The translations under genes were made by a program, and so were the position numbers. A model generated the notes under the pieces. It was not told the DNA's origin and searched no databases. It saw only the letters and a list, made by a program, of their open reading frames with translations. This document shows, piece by piece, positions 1-5,933 of a DNA stretch of 27,717 bases. Each line of letters begins with the position of its first letter. Position 1 is the first letter of the stretch. This DNA is from Verrucomicrobiaceae bacterium (GTDB taxonomy: Bacteria > Verrucomicrobiota > Verrucomicrobiae > Verrucomicrobiales > Akkermansiaceae). The DNA is taken from assembly GCA_003820635.1 (NCBI GenBank), contig RPOS01000034.1, positions 1 to 27,717 on the forward strand, read 5' to 3'.

Positions 1-48
1 AGAAATCCTTGCGTTCGGCCGGAGATTCGCCAAGGGTCCGCCCCCGCA

Positions 49-125
49 CGGGGCGTAGCTCAGCCTGGTAGAGCGCCTGCTTTGGGAGCAGGAAGTCGTC
101 AGTTCGAATCTGGCCGCCCCGACCA
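49..125 (+). tRNA. tRNA-Pro (anticodon UGG), CCA encoded
   Basis: The sequence folds into a full cloverleaf. The 7-bp acceptor stem is CGGGGCG/CGCCCCG, the D-arm is GCTC/GAGC, and the anticodon stem CCTGC/GCAGG carries loop TTTGGGA, whose central TGG is the anticodon for proline CCA codons. The T-arm contains TTCGAAT. A C1-G72 first pair is typical of bacterial proline tRNAs. Discriminator A122 is followed directly by an encoded CCA (123-125). It stands alone; the next gene is on the opposite strand and converges on it. Confidence 0.97.
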
Positions 126-173
126 TCTCTGAAGCTGCACTGGCATCCGCGTGCCACACTGCTGCCTTGAAGT

Positions 174-1211
174 TCAGAGCCGCAGGCCTTTCTCGGTCAC
201 CACTTCGCCCCATGTGCGGTATGGCGGGGGCGGCAGATAGGACGTGCGTGACGCATCGTAGCGGCCCTCGGTGCCGGTGAGCACTGCCATCGAATCCGTG
301 GCCGCGGCTTTGACCCCGTCATCGGTGCAGCGGCTTCCGGCGAAGAAATCATTGCCCGGCCAGGAGACGTGGTCCCATGCGACCATGCTGGCGAGCATGC
401 AGTCGGAGAATTCATCGCCATCATCCTCCGCGTAGGCGGTGGGCTGGCAGAGCTGGGGTTTGGATTCATTGCCGTGCCGCAGAGGCCGGACCATGAAGGA
501 AATGTGGTGGATTATCCGGCGGCTGTTCTCACATTCGGCGTAGGGATCGTAATAAACCGCGCGGATACGGTTGAACGATGCTCCATGGGTTTGCAGGAAC
601 CGCTCCAGCACGGTTTGCAAGGCGGCACCCAGCTGTCCTTGAAACGGACCGGCAAACTGCCCGCAGCCGAGACCCGGAATGGTGAGCAGCGCGGGTCTGC
701 CATGGCTGGCGGCCGTGGCCTGCACATGTCCGAAGACCGGCAGCAGGCGGCGTTCGTAAAGACGATAGTAGCCTTCGGCACACAGCATCCCCTCGCCATC
801 GGTCACTTCCGCCAGATCGGCGGGTGAGCAGCCTCTGCCGTTGCACAGCAAGGCACCGGGAGTGAAGACCAGCGTCGCCGGAAACGGCGGCTCATGCACC
901 CGGGGTGAAACATGGCGGCCGTCGTCATACACCGTCACCGGCATCGTGATGGAAATGTCGCCCAGCAGGCGGAGTTCGGCCAGGGTCCAGTCCGAGCCAT
1001 CCCCCGCCACCGCGCTCTCGGCGAAGATTTGCGGCAGCTTGGTGTTGAGCAGTGCGTCAAGAAACGGCTCCACGCCGGAGCGGGTGGGATCAATTTTCCT
1101 CATCTCGGATGCCAGGCGCCGCCCCGGTTGTGCCACCCCCGTTTGCAGGGATTCCATATATCCCGCAAGCCTGGCGCGGGTTTGATCCGGAACGAGAATG
1201 GTGTGGGGCAT
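174..1211 (-). CDS. Macrodomain-like conserved protein (345 aa)
   Basis: This is a soluble 345-residue protein with no signal peptide or membrane segment. The middle part (about residues 165-200) reads LLTIPGLGCGQFAG followed by a helix that ends in a leucine-rich stretch. That resembles the glycine-rich ADP-ribose-binding loop and following helix of macrodomain proteins. The C-terminal third is rich in Trp, Asp and Gly (WDHVSWPGNDFF, then a DDGVKAAATDSMA segment), which I recall as a conserved tail of a bacterial macrodomain-like family, though I cannot name the family with certainty. If correct, it would bind or process ADP-ribose or a related nucleotide. The start at 1211 has no Shine-Dalgarno sequence, but a promoter-like pair lies just upstream. 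The gene is monocistronic, divergent from hisC and convergent with tRNA-Pro. The function is inferred from motifs only. Confidence 0.75.
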   Translation of the reverse strand: MPHTILVPDQTRARLAGYMESLQTGVAQPGRRLASEMRKIDPTRSGVEPFLDALLNTKLPQIFAESAVAGDGSDWTLAELRLLGDISITMPVTVYDDGRHVSPRVHEPPFPATLVFTPGALLCNGRGCSPADLAEVTDGEGMLCAEGYYRLYERRLLPVFGHVQATAASHGRPALLTIPGLGCGQFAGPFQGQLGAALQTVLERFLQTHGASFNRIRAVYYDPYAECENSRRIIHHISFMVRPLRHGNESKPQLCQPTAYAEDDGDEFSDCMLASMVAWDHVSWPGNDFFAGSRCTDDGVKAAATDSMAVLTGTEGRYDASRTSYLPPPPYRTWGEVVTEKGLRL

Positions 1212-1225
1212 GGTGTGTCAAAGGC

Positions 1226-1254
1226 TTGTAAAAAAGCGAAGAGGCTTCCGTCAA
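1226..1254 (-). promoter_or_regulatory. Putative promoter of the macrodomain-like gene
   Basis: On the minus strand, TTGACG (1254-1249) and TTACAA (1231-1226) are separated by 17 bp. The -10 box ends 14 nt before the ATG at 1211. The spacing and the -35 box fit a housekeeping sigma factor. No ribosome binding site is visible between the box and the start. Confidence 0.45.
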
Positions 1255-1369
1255 TTTTTCCTGTGGCTGCCCCGATCGCGCGACCATCTCATTTCTCCCA
1301 CGGCTCCGGCATCTCCTCTTCATTCCGGCTTCCACCCCGGTCCGCCCGCACTGCCGCCCACCTTGGCGT

Positions 1370-1398
1370 TTGACCATGCGGGCTGCGGGCGATAGCGT
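1370..1398 (+). promoter_or_regulatory. Putative hisC promoter, nearly leaderless
   Basis: TTGACC (1370-1375), a 17-bp spacer and TAGCGT (1393-1398). The -10-like box ends 9 nt before the hisC ATG, so transcription would start 2-3 nt before or at the start codon. The same layout is seen before several other genes of the window. Confidence 0.4.
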
Positions 1399-1407
1399 GC
1401 CGCCGCA

Positions 1408-2499
1408 ATGACGATTGACTCCTACGCGAACCGCTTTGTCTGCGATCTGGTGGCCTATGAGCCGGGAAAACCGATCGATGAAACCGCCCGGGAACTTGGC
1501 CTGGAGCCGTCCCAAATCGTCAAGGTGGCGTCCAATGAGAATCCGCTGGGGCCTTCGCCGCTGGCCAAGGCCGCGATGCGCGAGGCGCTGGAGGAGGCGC
1601 ATATCTATCCGGACGGTGGCGGTTTCCGCCTGCGCACCGCCATCGCGGAGTCGCTCGGCTTCGGCCGCGAAAACGTGGTGCTTGGCAATGGTTCCAACGA
1701 GATCATCGAGTTGCTCTGCCACACGTTTCTCAACCGCCAGACCGAACTCATCGCCGCGGAGCACGCCTTCGTGGTTTACAAGCTGATGGCCACGCTGTTT
1801 GGCGCGAAATATGTCGAGGTGGCGGATCCGGGCTTCATCCATGATCTGGACGCCATGGCGGAGGCCATCACGGAAAACACCCGGCTGGTCTTCATCGCCA
1901 ATCCCAACAATCCCACCGGCACGATGGTCGGCCAGGAGGAGATCGACCGCTTCATGGACCGCCTGCCGGAGCATGTCATCGCAGTGTTTGACGAGGCCTA
2001 TTACGAGTTTCCCGACAACCCGCCCGACACACTCAGATATGTGAGGGAAGGCCGCAACGTGTGCGTGCTGCGCACTTTTTCCAAGATCCACGGCCTCGCC
2101 GCCCTGCGGGTGGGCTACGGCATCGCCCCGGCGCACCTCGCGGAGCTGCTGCAAAAGGCCCGCCAGCCGTTCAACGTGAATGCCATCGCCCAGGCAGGCG
2201 CGCTCGCCGCCCTCGCCGACGAGCAGCACACCAGCCAGACCCGCGAGCTGAATCGCGCGGGCCTCGCGTTTTATGAAAAGGCCTTCGCCGCGCGCGGCCT
2301 CGAATACGTGCCCAGTCATGCCAACTTCATTCTTGTTAGAACTGGAGGCGGCGACCGGGTTTTCCGCGACATGCTCAAGCAGGGCGTCATCGTCCGCGCC
2401 ATGAGCAGTTATAAACTGCCGGACTGGGTGCGCATTTCCATCGGCACCGGGGCCCAGAACCAGCGCTGCCTGGAAGTGCTGGATGCGGTGCTGCGTTGA
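1408..2499 (+). CDS. hisC: Histidinol-phosphate aminotransferase
   Basis: This is a PLP-dependent class I/II aminotransferase that converts imidazole acetol phosphate and glutamate to histidinol phosphate in histidine synthesis. Members of this family can also transaminate aromatic keto acids. The 363-residue length is normal. The family signatures are present: ASNENPLGPSP near residue 41, the substrate-side YPDGGG, NPNNPTGT near residue 170, DEAYYEF, and TFSKIHGLAALRVGYG with Lys226 as the expected Schiff-base lysine. The start at 1408 fits the family N-terminus, although no Shine-Dalgarno sequence precedes it. The gene stands alone, not in a his operon. Near the 3' end a TGTTAG hexamer forces a rare AGA arginine codon. 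Confidence 0.95.
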   Translation: MTIDSYANRFVCDLVAYEPGKPIDETARELGLEPSQIVKVASNENPLGPSPLAKAAMREALEEAHIYPDGGGFRLRTAIAESLGFGRENVVLGNGSNEIIELLCHTFLNRQTELIAAEHAFVVYKLMATLFGAKYVEVADPGFIHDLDAMAEAITENTRLVFIANPNNPTGTMVGQEEIDRFMDRLPEHVIAVFDEAYYEFPDNPPDTLRYVREGRNVCVLRTFSKIHGLAALRVGYGIAPAHLAELLQKARQPFNVNAIAQAGALAALADEQHTSQTRELNRAGLAFYEKAFAARGLEYVPSHANFILVRTGGGDRVFRDMLKQGVIVRAMSSYKLPDWVRISIGTGAQNQRCLEVLDAVLR

Positions 2500-2512
2500 A
2501 GCATATCATGCG

Positions 2513-2554
2513 CCTCCCTGCCCGGCGGCAAACGGATCTTCATCGGCAGGGAGG
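2513..2554. repeat. Perfect 10-bp inverted repeat after hisC
   Basis: CCTCCCTGCC (2513-2522) and GGCAGGGAGG (2545-2554) form a perfect 10-bp stem with a 22-nt loop, 13 nt after the hisC stop. There is no T-tract, so it is not a classical intrinsic terminator. It lies directly before a transposase relic and could be a REP-type palindrome or a factor-dependent 3' end. Confidence 0.6.
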
Positions 2555-2557
2555 ACC

Positions 2558-2954
2558 ATGAGCCGTTCCAGTATTGGCTGGAGTGGCTTCAGGGACAAGC
2601 TGCTGGGGCTGCTCGACAAGGCGTCGGCCAAACTCCGCAAGAAGAGCAGCAGTGCGGGAGAGGCCGTGCGGGAGCACAACCGGCACGAGGCGGAACGGAT
2701 CGTCTCATTCCAAGGAGTTGGGCCTCCCGGAATCACGCGAGGAACTCATCAACCTCAGGAAAAACGATCCCCGCAAGGTGCTTTGCGCCGCCATGGTCAA
2801 GAACCGGACGGCGGTGCCTAACGAGTGGATCACCGAACGAATGGCGATGGGACATCCCGCGTCCATGAGTCAACTGGTGCACCGCCTGCGCAAGGACTCT
2901 TACGCCGCCAACCAACTCAAAAAATATGAAAAAACACTTAAATCCAAGGACTGA
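2558..2954 (+). pseudogene. C-terminal remnant of REP-associated (Y1/IS200-like) transposase, frameshifted
   Basis: This stretch encodes the C-terminal half of a REP-associated tyrosine transposase of the type common in Verrucomicrobiota. From 2558 it reads a helical FRDKLLGLLDKASAKLRKK segment and continues to about 2705. The homology then moves to the next frame (KELGLPESREEL, then ERMAMGHPASMSQLV and LKKYEKTLKSKD) and ends at the TGA at 2952-2954. Two frames are therefore needed, which means a frameshift at about 2700-2715. The catalytic N-terminal half (HUH motif and Tyr) is missing upstream. A matching N-terminal piece lies inverted just downstream. The assignment rests on remembered family sequence, not on a search. 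Confidence 0.7.
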
Positions 2955-2960
2955 CCCCGG
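2951..2960 (+). repeat. CTGACCCCGG, left copy of an inverted pair
   Basis: CTGACCCCGG overlaps the stop of the transposase C-terminal remnant. Its exact reverse complement CCGGGGTCAG lies at 5242-5251, next to the integrase remnant. The shorter core CTGACCCC also occurs at 3195-3202, just upstream of the transposase N-terminal remnant. GGGGTCAG-type sequences are, as far as I recall, frequent next to this transposase type. Confidence 0.5.
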
Positions 2961-2976
2961 AAACTGCCCCCGGACA

Positions 2977-3135
2977 CCATGCGTGAACCCGCCAGCCGTG
3001 GCTGGCACAAACCTGTCCCAAACGGAACACGAACGATTTGCGGTCGTCGTCGGCTTCAAACACCGCCTTGCCGCCATCGCCGCGGGCCATCACGTGGCAG
3101 ATCGCACCTGGATACTGGAAACGGATCGGTCGCAC
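2977..3135 (-). pseudogene. N-terminal remnant of REP-associated (Y1/IS200-like) transposase
   Basis: On the minus strand, from a GTG at 3135, the frame reads VRPIRFQYPGAICHVMARGD and continues to GQVCASHGWRVHAW. This is the characteristic N-terminus of REP-associated Y1 transposases. The match stops at the Trp codon at 2977-2979. The family would continue with a segment carrying the HxH metal-binding motif, but here the sequence passes into TGTCCGGGGGCAG and then unrelated DNA. The piece therefore lacks all catalytic residues. It faces the C-terminal remnant (2558-2954) tail to tail, so the two may be halves of one copy rearranged by inversion, or remnants of two insertions. The open frame extends upstream to 3204. 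Confidence 0.75.
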
Positions 3136-3356
3136 CTTGCCGCTGCTTGCATTGAAACTCCCACGCAAGCAAGGCAAATGTGAACGCGCGAGGCCTGACC
3201 CCATTCATGTAGAATCATTGGATGGTTTTCCAATTGCGAGCAGTTCTTCCTCAGGTCATTTTAGTCGCTTGAAAATCGGAATTTGAATTCCTCATGCCAT
3301 AGATCCAACCACCGATGAAACTGTTCTCCAAAATCCTTTTACTCCGGGAAAGCCCC

Positions 3357-3755
3357 ATGAAATTCACACTTTGGGTCGCGTTTGCCGTGATCGCCGCGTT
3401 GTGGAGCGGCACCGTTTTGATATCCGCCGAGCTTACGAAGTGGCTTGCCGCCAGCGTGTCCAAGGGAAAACCGGGAGAATTGATCACCAACGCGGGCGAT
3501 TGGCCTGTGCCTGCTTGGTTAAGCAAGTGGATTGACCCGGCATTCGTAGAGAGTTTTCAAGCGCAATGGGTGCAGGCGCTTGGTTGGCTTGGCCAGACGG
3601 GCCCCTCGCTCGAAGGTGTGGTGAGTTGGTTGATCCCTCTGATATGGGTCATCTGGGGAGCGGTGATGCTGATTGGACTTGTAGTCGCATTGGCAGGGCA
3701 CTTCCTAATTGGCAAGCTGTCCCGATCCAATCGCTTGAAGCACGGTCTCGCATGA
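3357..3755 (+). CDS. Small membrane protein, ExoD neighbour (132 aa)
   Basis: This is a hypothetical integral membrane protein. An N-terminal hydrophobic segment (about residues 3-23) and a second long one near the C-terminus (about residues 91-120) flank a Trp-rich region. I chose the ATG at 3357 because GGGAAAG lies about 7 nt upstream and the protein then begins directly with its first membrane segment. An in-frame ATG at 3315 would add 14 residues. The stop overlaps the start of the next gene (ATGA), so the two are translationally coupled. The DNA is visibly less GC-rich than the core genes and the protein resembles short proteobacterial membrane proteins, which hints at transfer. No specific function can be assigned. 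Confidence 0.75.
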   Translation: MKFTLWVAFAVIAALWSGTVLISAELTKWLAASVSKGKPGELITNAGDWPVPAWLSKWIDPAFVESFQAQWVQALGWLGQTGPSLEGVVSWLIPLIWVIWGAVMLIGLVVALAGHFLIGKLSRSNRLKHGLA

Positions 3756-4393
3756 AGCGCTCCTTGGTTCAGACGCTTAGGCAGGCAGGCCAAATTCCGA
3801 GAAGCCCTCCCGACGCAGGCACCGATCCAATAATGACGGGGGGCTTACGAATCAGCCTCGCCGAACTAATCCAGCTGCATGGCAAATCTTCTGGGCCGGT
3901 GCTGATGATACTGCTGGCGGTGCTGGCGACGCTACCGATAGCTGGTACCGGCACGGTGCTCAGTCTGGGTATCTTTTTGCTGGCTTTGAGCTGGCTGCGC
4001 GGCATGGACAACATGCCTTTGCCCAAACGCCTCGGGCAAGTCACGCTCAACCCAGTCTGGACGCGGCGGTGCCTGCACAGTCTAGCCTGGATCTACGAAA
4101 AAGCCGACCTGCTGCTCCGCCCGCGCTGGATCGCCATGAGCAACCGCCGATTGCGACGGGCTTGGGGCGCGTGGATCGCGCTGATGGCGGCACTCATTTT
4201 CATTCCACTGCCCTTTGGAAATGTGCTGCCCGCCATGAGCTTGGTGATGTTGAGCCTAGGCTGGATGACCCGAGACGGCTTGGCGCTAATGCTCGCGGGC
4301 GTGGCCGGTGTTGGAGCGATAATTTATGTTATTTCTTTCTCCCACCTGGTCGTGGAAGTGGTGCAGCGGGGGCTGGTTCACCTGTTCGTGTAA
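3752..4393 (+). CDS. Exopolysaccharide synthesis ExoD family membrane protein
   Basis: This is a 213-residue protein of the ExoD family, inner-membrane proteins linked to exopolysaccharide production in rhizobia, whose biochemical role is not settled. The family pattern is visible. A short helix LAELIQLHGKSSG (about residues 33-45) is followed by a membrane segment with LATLPIAGTGTVLSLG, a loop with NMPLPKRLG, a conserved basic region around LLRPRW, and two further membrane segments (about residues 145-200). The start at 3752 overlaps the previous stop as ATGA. A longer open frame from 3566 is only an extension over the upstream gene. Both genes sit in the accessory patch and have no visible polysaccharide-synthesis neighbours. 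Confidence 0.85.
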   Translation: MKRSLVQTLRQAGQIPRSPPDAGTDPIMTGGLRISLAELIQLHGKSSGPVLMILLAVLATLPIAGTGTVLSLGIFLLALSWLRGMDNMPLPKRLGQVTLNPVWTRRCLHSLAWIYEKADLLLRPRWIAMSNRRLRRAWGAWIALMAALIFIPLPFGNVLPAMSLVMLSLGWMTRDGLALMLAGVAGVGAIIYVISFSHLVVEVVQRGLVHLFV

Positions 4394-4501
4394 GTCGTGT
4401 GGGAATAATTTCCGCACGGTTGGATCCTTGTCGATTTGTCATAGGTTTGCCAGATTGGCACCGCCGATCAGGAGTGGATTGGTGGCATTACCTTTCTGTC
4501 T

Positions 4502-4762
4502 TCAGTCATCGTAGTGTCCTTTGGCTTGGGCAATGATCAGCCGCTCGCCCTGCACTTGGCAAACCAGCCGGTGCTCCTGATCGATGCGCTTTGACCACCA
4601 ACCCGACAACTCACCTTTCAGAGGTTCAGGCTTGCCGGTGCCACCAAATGGATCGCGCCGTGTTTCCTCGATGAGTCGCAGCAAACGCCTCGCCAGCTTC
4701 GGATTGGTTTGCACCCAGAATTGCAGATCCTCGAAGGCCTGCGGCTTAAATTCCAAGCGCAT
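4502..4762 (-). CDS. yoeB: Txe/YoeB family mRNA interferase toxin
   Basis: This is a ribosome-dependent endoribonuclease toxin of the YoeB type, 86 residues and normal length. The diagnostic regions are present: a Trp at the helix FEDLQFWVQ, TRRDPFGGTGKPEPLKGELSG with the catalytic Glu, RIDQEHRLVCQV with the catalytic Arg, and the C-terminal HYDD holding the His-Tyr pair. All key residues appear intact, so the toxin is probably functional. It is the second gene of a module and overlaps the antitoxin by 17 bp. It lies tail to tail with exoD. Confidence 0.93.
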   Translation of the reverse strand: MRLEFKPQAFEDLQFWVQTNPKLARRLLRLIEETRRDPFGGTGKPEPLKGELSGWWSKRIDQEHRLVCQVQGERLIIAQAKGHYDD

Positions 4763-5006
4763 CCTTCAGGTCTTCCACGGATTCAAAAACTCGGTGCTCG
4801 GAATCAGGTGTTGCAATGGCCTCCCGCAACCGCGCCGCATTCTTTGCGGACCCCATCAAACGGTCCGTAACATCCCCGGCTGCGCTGCGCTGGGAGCCAA
4901 TCGTCTTGGTGAGGATGAATTCCTTGATCGTCATGCCGGAAAACGTTGCCAAAGTCTTGATCTGGCGATGCTGCTCCGGTTCGATTTCGATGGTCAGTCG
5001 GTTCAT
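4746..5006 (-). CDS. Antitoxin partner of the YoeB-like toxin
   Basis: This is an 86-residue antitoxin directly upstream of, and overlapping, the toxin. Residues 2-35 (MNRLTIEIEPEQHRQIKTLA and on to MTIKEFIL) look like a ribbon-helix-helix DNA-binding unit: a beta strand followed by two helices. The acidic C-terminus (residues 60-86, ending ESVEDLKDALGI) is likely the toxin-neutralising tail. I placed the start at 5006 because the family begins right before the strand. The longer frame to 5090 would run through a palindrome better read as an operator. Such antitoxins usually repress their own promoter, alone or with the toxin. The partner is unusual in being ribbon-helix-helix-like rather than the YefM type common with YoeB. 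Confidence 0.85.
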   Translation of the reverse strand: MNRLTIEIEPEQHRQIKTLATFSGMTIKEFILTKTIGSQRSAAGDVTDRLMGSAKNAARLREAIATPDSEHRVFESVEDLKDALGI

Positions 5007-5033
5007 GCCGTCAAAATTGTCAACTTTGACGGC
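5007..5033 (-). promoter_or_regulatory. Palindromic operator before the antitoxin gene
   Basis: GCCGTCAAA (5007-5015) and TTTGACGGC (5025-5033) form a perfect 9-bp inverted repeat with a 9-nt spacer. It touches the antitoxin ATG (5006-5004). TTGACA occurs on the minus strand at 5041-5036, so RNA polymerase and a bound repressor would compete. No convincing -10 box was found. It fits autoregulation of the toxin-antitoxin pair and would leave little or no leader. Confidence 0.6.
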
Positions 5034-5079
5034 TTTGTCAATTGGGATTTCCAGCATCCTCGCACGCCGGAAGTCGGCA

Positions 5080-5241
5080 CCCCATCGCATCTACGCCCAC
5101 GTCCACATCGATGCCCTGCGCGAAGTCCACACCCGCTGCCACCCGCACGGACGATTGGATAAACGCACGACATTACTTCCAGACGCACCGGAGCAGGATT
5201 TGCCTTCCCCCTGCGCGGAGCTGCCCGCAAGGACAGCATGA
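5080..5241 (+). pseudogene. C-terminal remnant of a tyrosine recombinase/integrase
   Basis: The frame reads HRIYAHVHIDALREVHTRCHP followed by HGRLDKR and a short tail ending at TGA 5239-5241. The pattern IYxHVxIxxLxxVHxxxHP is the C-terminal end of many phage- or plasmid-type tyrosine recombinases, and the Tyr at 5092-5094 would be the nucleophile. The rest of the catalytic domain (R-H-R residues) is absent. The DNA upstream belongs to the antitoxin operator region on the other strand, so only the last 50 or so residues survive. It marks past integration activity next to the toxin-antitoxin module. Confidence 0.6.
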
Positions 5242-5251
5242 CCGGGGTCAG
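5242..5251 (-). repeat. CCGGGGTCAG, right copy of an inverted pair
   Basis: This is the exact reverse complement of 2951-2960. The pair brackets the transposase N-terminal remnant, the membrane/exoD genes, the toxin-antitoxin pair and the recombinase remnant (about 2.3 kb). Confidence 0.5.
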
Positions 5252-5393
5252 TAGTATCAGATCGAATCAAGGCTTTTCCTGATTTTTTATTGAGGTGGGT
5301 TTGGTATGCGGGAATGCTTGCCAAGTCGAGATTTTCGATTTGGCCGGGCTGCTTCCGGGCCTTGCGGATGTTGGCGGCTGAGACAGAAGGTAG

Positions 5394-5460
5394 AGTTACA
5401 AAGGTGGAGTTGCAGCTTGATCAAACATAGAGCCTGCCTGCTCATTGTAACTTTGTAACT
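5394..5460. repeat. TTGTAACT tandem pair with a distant inverted copy
   Basis: TTGTAACT occurs twice in tandem (5445-5452 and 5453-5460). The reverse complement AGTTACAAAG at 5394-5403 pairs perfectly over 10 bp with CTTTGTAACT at 5451-5460. Three copies in 67 bp of non-coding sequence beside a recombinase relic suggest protein-binding sites or an old recombination site. Confidence 0.5.
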
Positions 5461-5578
5461 GCTGTACCGCGGCAGAGGAGTCGTGCGCGGTTTGGTGGTC
5501 TGGGCGCAAGCAGGAGCTTGACATCATAGCGCTCCAGCAACAACTCGAATCCCGCAAGGCGATCCTGAAACTTCAGCA

Positions 5579-5839
5579 ATGAGCCACTCCACCCAATCAT
5601 ATCCCATCGCCCTCGACATCGGCGGCACATGGATCAAATGCGCCCGCACCACTGCCGATGGAAATTTCGAACCGCTGGAGCGTTTCGCGAATCCCTGCCG
5701 CGAACCCGGGCTCGCTGGCATCGCCACCGCCGGACTGATTCCGCTGGAAGGCGCAATCGGCCTGCTTGTCATTGGCACGGACCTTGGCTTCGTGGTTGAG
5801 GTCGATCCTGCTCAATCTGATGGATGCGGAACTGCGTGA
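5579..5839 (+). pseudogene. Truncated ROK-family sugar kinase
   Basis: The first 40 or so residues carry the ROK/hexokinase phosphate-1 motif ALDIGGTWIKCAR followed by a typical ERFANPC stretch. The frame then passes into GIATAGLIPLEG, which resembles the second conserved strand of ROK kinases with the intervening region missing. After a hydrophobic stretch it ends at 86 residues, whereas ROK kinases are about 300 residues long. The catalytic Asp region and the zinc-binding cysteine motif are absent. It is best explained as a kinase gene with an internal deletion and lost 3' part. The start overlaps an upstream stop as ATGA, which suggests it once was the second gene of an operon. Confidence 0.65.
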
Positions 5840-5880
5840 TGAACGGGGCGGGGCTGTCTCCGGTCTTTTCCTGTGGAGGT

Positions 5881-5909
5881 TTGACATACCACAGACTTAT
5901 CCCTAGCCT
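5881..5909 (+). promoter_or_regulatory. Putative promoter of the zinc-ribbon protein / mnmE operon
   Basis: Consensus TTGACA (5881-5886), a 17-bp spacer and TAGCCT (5904-5909), with 24 nt from the box to the ATG at 5934. The -35 box is perfect. The -10 box has the TAGnnT form seen at other starts in the window. Confidence 0.5.
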
Positions 5910-5933
5910 CCGACATCAGGGAACGACCGTTAC

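Larger units (their letters stand above)
5242..5578. other. Gene-poor stretch with repeats and a possible relic frame
   Basis: No intact gene is visible. The left part is AT-richer than its surroundings. The part after 5390 holds the TTGTAACT repeats described separately. The last bases encode, in one frame, ELDIIALQQQLESRKAILKLQQ-stop, with the TGA at 5580-5582 overlapping the ATG of the truncated ROK gene. This looks like the coiled-coil end of a lost upstream gene, but the frame has no convincing start and is closed at 5448-5450. Confidence 0.5.

Noticed and set aside
1090..2319. 409-aa open frame on the minus strand
   Set aside because: It is antisense to hisC and overlaps the macrodomain-like gene; no family-like sequence.
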